A stretch of 64,000 nt of DNA. Source: Sphingobium sp. YR768 (GTDB taxonomy: Bacteria > Pseudomonadota > Alphaproteobacteria > Sphingomonadales > Sphingomonadaceae). The position numbers and the translations under genes were made by a program. The notes beneath the pieces were generated by a model. That model worked only from the letters and a program-made list of their open reading frames with translations. It made no database searches and had not been told where the DNA came from. Shown in pieces: positions 58,845-64,000 of this stretch. Positions within the stretch are counted from its first letter, which is position 1, and each line of letters begins with the position of its first letter. Location: contig NZ_FOGE01000021.1 of assembly GCF_900111125.1 (NCBI RefSeq), positions 20,186 through 84,185 of the forward strand, read 5' to 3'.

Positions 58845-61082
58845 TCAGAAGCTGAACCGGCCGGTCACGCCGAATGTGCGCGGCATGGCCGGAACCAGGA
58901 AGTTGTAGGGGAAGCCCGCCCCGCGCAGGTCCAGACCATAGCTGTAGGTCTTGCGGTTGAAGGCATTGTTGATCCACCCGCGCAGCTGGAACGGCCCATG
59001 CGCCCAGGCCAGCGTGGCGTTGACCTTGGCATAGCCCTTTTGCTGCAATTCCGCATTATTCTGCGCCGTGCCGACCGCGTCCGTGCCGTTGAACGGCGAA
59101 AAATACTGCCGGCTGAAATAATTGACGGTGGGCGAGAAGGTCAGGCTGTCGCTGCCGGTATCGAAGATCGTCCAGTCGAACCCCGCCGTTCCCGTCCAGC
59201 GCGGCGCGAAAGGCAGATCGTTGCCGGACAGGTCCGTGTCCTGCAACGTCAGATCCTTGTAGGTGGCATGAAGGTAGCCGCCCGACAGGTTGATGACCAA
59301 GCCATCGAACGGCCGCAGGCTGGCTTCCACTTCGCCGCCATAGACTTGCGACTTGGGCGCATTGACCAGGAAGGATACCGGGCCGGGCCGGGTATCCTGC
59401 ACCTGCTGGTTGCTATAGTCATAATAGAAGCCGGCCGCGGACAGGGTCAGCTTATTGTCGAGGAAGCGACCTTTCACGCCGACTTCATAGGCATTGACCC
59501 GTTCGGGATCGATATAGGTGATGCCGACCGACGACGTATAGCCGCCGCCATTGAACGCACCGGACCGATAGCCCCGGCTGTAGCTGGCATAGACCAGAGT
59601 GCCACCATCGAAGGTATAGCTCAATGCCGCGCGACCGGTCAGCGCCTTGTTGCTGCCGTCGATCGCATAGCGTGCCGCAGGGTCATAGGCGCAGGTGCCC
59701 GCCACCCCGGCGCAAGGCACGGTGCTGGCGATGGGCGTCCCCGCGCTGCCGAAGGGACCGGCGAACAGATAGGCATAGGCGTCGCCATATTTCGCCTTAT
59801 CCCAAGTGTAGCGCGCCCCCAAAGTCAGCACCAGCTTGTCGGTCAGGTCATAATCGCCCTGAAGGAAGGCGGCATAGGATCGCCGCGTCTGGCGATAATG
59901 CTGGAAGAAGCCGCCATCGACACCGGGCGCCAGGGCACTGCCGATATTGAAGCGATTGTCGGTGATCGTGCGGTCCCAGCCGTAAAAGCCGCCGCCTACC
60001 AGCTTCAGCCGCTCGCCCTCATAATTCAGGCGCGCTTCCTCGCTGAACTGGCGGAAATTGGAGCGCCAGTTGATGTTGAGCACGTTAAGCGGCGACCCGT
60101 CCGCCGCCTGCTGCAAATTCTGCTTGCCGCCATCATAGGATGTGATCGACGTCAGCGTGACCGTGGGGCTCAGCTCCAGCGCGACATTGGCCGCCACGCC
60201 CCAGGCATCGGTGCGGTTTTCGCCAACGTCATTTTCGTTGATGTCGAAAAAGCCCTGTCCCGGCGTATTGGGACCGGTCAGGCCATGGATGGCCGCCTGT
60301 GCCCCGCGATCGCGCCCGGCATAGGCGCGGATCTTGATATCCAGCGGACCATTGCCCGGCTTCATGCGCAGATAGACGCGGCCCTGCGCCGTATCGACGC
60401 TGTTGGAATCCCGGCCGCCCGGCGCGACATTGTGCAGCATGCCGTCGCCCTTTTCATAATTGCCAGCGACTCGGATGCCCAACTCATCCTCGACCATCGT
60501 GGTTTCGATCGCGGCCTGCGCCTTGAACGTGTTGAAATTGCCGTAGCCGACCTCGGCATAGCCGTTGGTGCCCGACAATTTGGGCGCGCGGGTGATGAAG
60601 TTGATCGCGCCGCCGGTCGTGTTGCGACCGAACAAGGTGCCCTGCGGCCCGCGCAGCACTTCCACCCGATCCAGGTCGAACAGGCCCATGCCATGGCTGG
60701 TCCGCGCGGCGATATAGACATCGTCGATATAGACGCCGACGGGCGAGGCCTGGTTGCTGTTATATTCGTTGGCGACGCTGATGCCACGCAGCGAGAAATT
60801 GGGCTGGGTGCTGCCATAGGGGCTGCTGACCTGCAAATTGGGCACCGCCGTCGCCAGCGCGGCGGAATTGGAAATCCCCTTATTCTGGAGCGTCTCGCCA
60901 CCCAGCGCGGAAATCGCCAGCGGCACGGACAGCATGGATTGCGACCGGCGCTGCGCGGTGACGATGATGTCTCCATTATCCACTGCCGGCTGGGGCGCGC
61001 TTGCCGCCTCCTGCGCCAGCGCGACCTGCGATACGCCGCTGCACAGCAGAATCGCCAAAGCCTTGGTCGTGATGAACCTCAT
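58845..61082 (-). CDS. TonB-dependent outer-membrane receptor heading the P450 operon
   Basis: 745 aa with signal peptide (MRFITTKALAILLCSGVSQVALAQ), TonB box-like DIIVTAQRRSQ, plug motif FSLRGISVANEYNSNQ, VEVLRGPQGTLFGRNTTGG and a barrel ending in GRFSF. Ribosome site AGGAGAGGGTAA. It differs from the tandem pair at 5-10 kb (745 aa; ends in Phe). First gene of a seven-gene operon with P450, AraC, ALDH, GFA, SDR and ADH, so it likely imports the P450 substrate. Confidence 0.94.
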   Translation of the reverse strand: MRFITTKALAILLCSGVSQVALAQEAASAPQPAVDNGDIIVTAQRRSQSMLSVPLAISALGGETLQNKGISNSAALATAVPNLQVSSPYGSTQPNFSLRGISVANEYNSNQASPVGVYIDDVYIAARTSHGMGLFDLDRVEVLRGPQGTLFGRNTTGGAINFITRAPKLSGTNGYAEVGYGNFNTFKAQAAIETTMVEDELGIRVAGNYEKGDGMLHNVAPGGRDSNSVDTAQGRVYLRMKPGNGPLDIKIRAYAGRDRGAQAAIHGLTGPNTPGQGFFDINENDVGENRTDAWGVAANVALELSPTVTLTSITSYDGGKQNLQQAADGSPLNVLNINWRSNFRQFSEEARLNYEGERLKLVGGGFYGWDRTITDNRFNIGSALAPGVDGGFFQHYRQTRRSYAAFLQGDYDLTDKLVLTLGARYTWDKAKYGDAYAYLFAGPFGSAGTPIASTVPCAGVAGTCAYDPAARYAIDGSNKALTGRAALSYTFDGGTLVYASYSRGYRSGAFNGGGYTSSVGITYIDPERVNAYEVGVKGRFLDNKLTLSAAGFYYDYSNQQVQDTRPGPVSFLVNAPKSQVYGGEVEASLRPFDGLVINLSGGYLHATYKDLTLQDTDLSGNDLPFAPRWTGTAGFDWTIFDTGSDSLTFSPTVNYFSRQYFSPFNGTDAVGTAQNNAELQQKGYAKVNATLAWAHGPFQLRGWINNAFNRKTYSYGLDLRGAGFPYNFLVPAMPRTFGVTGRFSF

Positions 61083-61326
61083 TTACCCTCTCCTCCATCT
61101 TCCCCCTTTTTGGCGGGGGATGCGGTTATGATGAAGCAGACCTAGCCCAGCCGAACCGGGAAGGCTTTACCCAGAGTTGACGCCAGATTTGGCATTTCTT
61201 GCGCTCGCCTTGAACTGGCGCACAAACCGGGCCTCTGTAGCCATCAAGCAGAAGACGTGAGCGCTAGCGGCCCCGGCCGACCATGCGCCGCGCATCATGC
61301 TGCATGATTTTTGGAGAGGCTATTCC

Positions 61327-62859
61327 ATGCACCCCAGGCTATTTGCGATCAGCGACCCGGATCGACCGGCGATCATTCTGCCGGCAACCGGCCAGACCAT
61401 CACTTACGGCGAACTGGAGCGCGCCGCCAACCGCGGCGCCCATCTGCTGCGCGCGCTCGGCTGCGTGAAAGGGGATGTCGTCGCGCTGCTAATGGACAAT
61501 GACGCCGCAATCTTCGAGCTGGGCTGGGCGGCGCAGCGCATCGGCCTCTACCTCACCAGCATATCGACCAAGCTGTCCGCCGCCGACATCGCCTATATCC
61601 TGCGGGATTCGGGCGCACGCATCCTGGTCGCATCCGACCGGCTCGCCCCGCTGGGCCAAGCCGCATTGGCGGAGGCGGAGGGCGTACAAGGCTATCTGGT
61701 TGCCGCCTCTGTCGGTCCGCTCAAAAACTGGTCCGCCAGCGCCGTCCGCTATCCCGAAACGCCCGTCCCGGACGAAAGCGCCGGCACCGACATGCTCTAT
61801 TCTTCCGGCACGACTGGCCGCCCCAAGGGCGTGAAGCCCCCCCTGCCCGACGGCCCGCTGGACGCGCAAACCGCGCTGGAGGGCATGGGCACCGCCCTCT
61901 ACGGCATGGGGCAGGACTGCGTCTATCTCTCCACCTCGCCCCTCTATCATGCCGCGCCCCTGCGCTGGGCGATGACCATCCATAGGCTCGGCGGCACCGT
62001 GGTGGTGATGGACCGGTTCGATGCGGAAGACTCGCTGGCGCTGATCGAACGCTACCGCATCACCCATGCCACCTGGGTGCCGACCCATTTCGTGCGCCTG
62101 CTGAAATTGCCGGACGACGTCCGCGCCCGTTACGATCATGGATCGCTCAAAGCGGTCATCCACGCCGCCGCCCCCTGCCCCGTCCCGGTCAAGCAGGCGA
62201 TGATCGACTGGTGGGGGCCGATCGTCCACGAATATTATTCGGGCACCGAATGTTGCGGTATTACCGCCCTTTCCGCCCCCGAATGGCTGGCGCGACCCGG
62301 TTCGGTCGGCCGGGCGGTGCTGGGAACGGTCAGGATCGTCGGGGAAGATGGGCGCGAAGTGCCGGTTGGCGAAACGGGTGACGTCTTCTTCTCGGACGGA
62401 CCCGACTTCGCCTATCATAATGATCCGGATAAGACCGCTGCGGCCCATAATGACCGAGGCTGGGCAACGCTGGGCGATGTTGGCCATCTCGACCCGGAAG
62501 GCTATCTCTTCCTGACTGATCGGCGCAGCTTCATGATCATATCGGGCGGCGTGAACATCTATCCGCAAGAAATCGAAAATATCCTCGTCACCCATCCCGA
62601 CGTCGCAGACGCCGCCGTCATCGGCGTGCCGGACGAGGATATGGGCGAAAGCGTGCTGGCCGTGATCCAGCCTGTCGAAAACGTGACGGGTGATGCGGCT
62701 CTTGGCGAAAAGCTGACCTATTTCGTCCGGGCCGCGCTGGGCAGTGTCAAGACGCCCCGCGCTTTCGTCTGGCGAACACAATTACCCCGCGAACCTACGG
62801 GTAAATTGATGAAGCGCAAACTGATGGATGAATTTCGCGGATCAGGCGCTAAGCTGTGA
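61327..62859 (+). CDS. Acyl-CoA synthetase (AMP-forming)
   Basis: 510 aa from the ATG at 61327, after GGAGAGG; a longer frame starts at 61297. P-loop YSSGTTGRPKGV, later YYSGTECCG, GWATLGDVGHLD and TDRRSFMIISGGVNIYPQEIE, with the C-terminal Lys in REPTGKLMKRKL. Divergent from the TonB receptor/P450 operon and followed by AraC regulator B. It probably converts the acid made by that operon's ALDH to its CoA ester for beta-oxidation. Confidence 0.93.
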   Translation: MHPRLFAISDPDRPAIILPATGQTITYGELERAANRGAHLLRALGCVKGDVVALLMDNDAAIFELGWAAQRIGLYLTSISTKLSAADIAYILRDSGARILVASDRLAPLGQAALAEAEGVQGYLVAASVGPLKNWSASAVRYPETPVPDESAGTDMLYSSGTTGRPKGVKPPLPDGPLDAQTALEGMGTALYGMGQDCVYLSTSPLYHAAPLRWAMTIHRLGGTVVVMDRFDAEDSLALIERYRITHATWVPTHFVRLLKLPDDVRARYDHGSLKAVIHAAAPCPVPVKQAMIDWWGPIVHEYYSGTECCGITALSAPEWLARPGSVGRAVLGTVRIVGEDGREVPVGETGDVFFSDGPDFAYHNDPDKTAAAHNDRGWATLGDVGHLDPEGYLFLTDRRSFMIISGGVNIYPQEIENILVTHPDVADAAVIGVPDEDMGESVLAVIQPVENVTGDAALGEKLTYFVRAALGSVKTPRAFVWRTQLPREPTGKLMKRKLMDEFRGSGAKL

Positions 62860-62911
62860 GAATAAGAAGGAGAGAGAAGATGATCGGTCCATCCGCCAGA
62901 GCCATCACATC

Positions 62912-63799
62912 ATGATGGCAGCCTCTCATCGGAATGGCACATGGCATGCCGAAGCGATCATCGCCGATACGCTGAAACGCGGCCCGGAGGTGAAACTGGA
63001 GTCCTCCGACGGCCGCTGGCGTTTCAGTCGCTGGCGCCAGTTCGTAGGCAGCTATGCCCTGCCTGGCTCGCCCGATCCACTGTTCGTTGTGCAACTGGCC
63101 GGCAAGACCAATGTGCGCACATGGGATCGCGACGGATGGAGTGACACCACATCCTTCCCCGGTGCCGCGACGATCGTTCCGGCGACGATGGGCACCAAAT
63201 GGCTGGTCGATGGCGAACTGGACGTCGTAACACTCAGCGTCGATGCAGGTGATCTACGCTCGGCCTCGGTGCTGGAGCAATTCTCGCGGATGCGATTTGC
63301 CTTCAATGATCCGCTCGGCGCTGCGCTCGCTCGGCAGATATTGGCGGAACTCTACACTCCTTCGGACGGCCCGCGTGACCTCTATGTCTCAGCCCTGATC
63401 GACGCGCTCAAGGCACATATGCTGCGCGGCCCGGTCAGGGCGGCGGCGCAAGAGTTTCCTGTGTCAGCCTTCTCCGCCTATCGCATTCACCATATCATGA
63501 ATGCGATCCGCGACCGGCCGGAAGCGGAGCATGGGCTGGAGGAAATGGCGGCGCAAATCGGCATCACCCCCTCGCACCTCTGCCGCATTTTCAAGAAGGC
63601 GACGGGTGTCAGCCCGCATCAATATGTGCTGAAGACCCGGCTGGAGCGGGCGCAGGAGATGCTGGCACAGTCCGATGTTTCGATGAATTATATTGCTGAA
63701 TTTCTGGGTTTTGCCAGTCAGAGCAGCTTCAACCGGGCGTTTCGCAACATGACCGGCGAAACCCCATCCAGCTACCGGAAGCGCCGGCTGGATGCGTGA
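62912..63799 (+). CDS. AraC-family regulator B, paralogue of regulator A
   Basis: 295 aa; two ATGs at 62912 and 62915, and the upstream frame reaches back into the ligase gene. C-terminal helix-turn-helix pair (EEMAAQIGITPSHLCRIF; EFLGFASQSSFNRAFRNM). Near-identical blocks with regulator A (WRFSRWRQFVGSYALPGSPDPLF versus WRLCRWRQFVGSYTLPALPDPMF in separate parts; WLVDGELDVVTLSV in both). Regulators A and B flank the P450/ligase block, suggesting duplication and shared targets in the 61.1-61.3 kb promoter region. Terminated by the hairpin at 63858. Confidence 0.92.
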   Translation: MMAASHRNGTWHAEAIIADTLKRGPEVKLESSDGRWRFSRWRQFVGSYALPGSPDPLFVVQLAGKTNVRTWDRDGWSDTTSFPGAATIVPATMGTKWLVDGELDVVTLSVDAGDLRSASVLEQFSRMRFAFNDPLGAALARQILAELYTPSDGPRDLYVSALIDALKAHMLRGPVRAAAQEFPVSAFSAYRIHHIMNAIRDRPEAEHGLEEMAAQIGITPSHLCRIFKKATGVSPHQYVLKTRLERAQEMLAQSDVSMNYIAEFLGFASQSSFNRAFRNMTGETPSSYRKRRLDA

Positions 63800-63857
63800 T
63801 GTTGATCGATGTGGCGCCACTGCGGCTATCTTAAGCGCCGTGATAGCGGGGAACGCC

Positions 63858-63891
63858 AAAAAGGGCGGTCCTTCACCGGATCGCCCTTTTT
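63858..63891 (+). terminator. Intrinsic terminator after AraC B
   Basis: AAAAAGGGCGGTCC (63858-63871) pairs with GGATCGCCCTTTTT (63878-63891) with one G-T pair, 58 bp past the AraC stop. A and T runs flank it, so it may also stop transcription coming from the 5S side. Confidence 0.85.
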
Positions 63892-63946
63892 GAGTGTTTG
63901 TTTTGTGAATGGGTTTTGTGCGTGTGTAACAAAGCGCGAGCTATAA

Positions 63947-64000
63947 TGCCTGGCGACGCCCTACTCTTCCGGGGCTTGAGCCACAGTACCATTGGCGCAG
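63947..64000 (-). rRNA. rrf: 5S ribosomal RNA, 3' end (gene continues past the window)
   Basis: The reverse strand reads CCAATGGTACTGTGGC... then CCCCGGAAGAGTAGG and ends GGGCGTCGCCAGGCA, the conserved 3' part of bacterial 5S rRNA (loop with GGAAGAGTAGG, and the closing GCCAGGC stem). Its 3' end is near 63947. The 23S and 16S genes should follow to the right, outside the window. Confidence 0.88.

Overview
The window is GC-rich DNA from an alphaproteobacterium, most likely a member of the Sphingomonadaceae. The evidence is four large TonB-dependent receptors whose mature N-termini carry DIIVTA-type TonB boxes, dense catabolic operons with 1-4 bp stop/start overlaps, SCP-x-type thiolase and P450 genes of the kind common in terpenoid or steroid degraders, and intergenic palindromes typical of sphingomonads. 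The right edge runs into the 3' end of a 5S rRNA gene, so an rrn operon lies just outside. Species assignment is inference.

Layout. (1) 1-2086 (+): thiolase end, nitronate-monooxygenase-like flavoprotein and enoyl-CoA hydratase. (2) 2189-10169 (-): linalool dehydratase/isomerase-like membrane protein with a small membrane protein and an SDR, then two paralogous TonB receptors. (3) 10387-13770 (+): GntR/FCD regulator, EthD-like protein, a 394-aa protein of unknown function and an APH-type kinase. (4) 14049-23799 (-): an unusual three-gene cassette: a 199-aa unknown, a protein with three phage tail-collar modules, and a 2,462-aa giant with LamG-like domains. (5) 24325-36330: arabinoxylan/arabinan-type sugar locus: PQQ-type dehydrogenase-cytochrome lipoprotein, FadR-type GntR regulator, TonB receptor, GH39, MFS, enolase-superfamily sugar-acid dehydratase, beta-hydroxyacid dehydrogenase and GH51. 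(6) 36388-39626: LysR, aldo/keto reductase, MFS efflux. (7) 39649-44751: a split PPDK-like dikinase operon, divergent from a SurE phosphatase and a second GntR/FCD regulator. (8) 44859-52606 (-): biotin-dependent carboxylase operon (516-aa unknown, BCCP, biotin carboxylase, divergent carboxyltransferase) followed by an acyl-CoA ligase and an SCP-x-like thiolase. (9) 52914-61082 (-): seven-gene operon TonB receptor-P450-AraC-ALDH-GFA-SDR-ADH. (10) 61327-63799 (+): acyl-CoA ligase and a paralogous AraC regulator. (11) 63947-64000: 5S rRNA.

How it may work together. Five promoter regions (near 5.3, 10.3, 11.2, 43.2 and 52.7 kb) carry versions of one palindrome, ATCGT-N3-ACGAT. They lie in front of the LinD-like operon, a TonB receptor/GntR pair, the EthD/kinase operon, the dikinase/SurE pair and the carboxylase operon. 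Two paralogous GntR/FCD regulators are encoded beside two of these sites. I infer one regulon for uptake and breakdown of a single unknown substrate, possibly a terpenoid-like or alicyclic alcohol or ketone, by phosphorylation, dehydration and biotin-dependent carboxylation.

The most novel elements are the carboxyltransferase (47729-49186), which has replaced metal-site and catalytic residues of pyruvate carboxylase; the split dikinase with a degenerate biotinyl-domain paralogue (39649-43139); the LinD-like membrane fusion; and the tail-collar/LamG cassette. Domain assignments come from reading the translations and remembered family motifs; no database search was possible.
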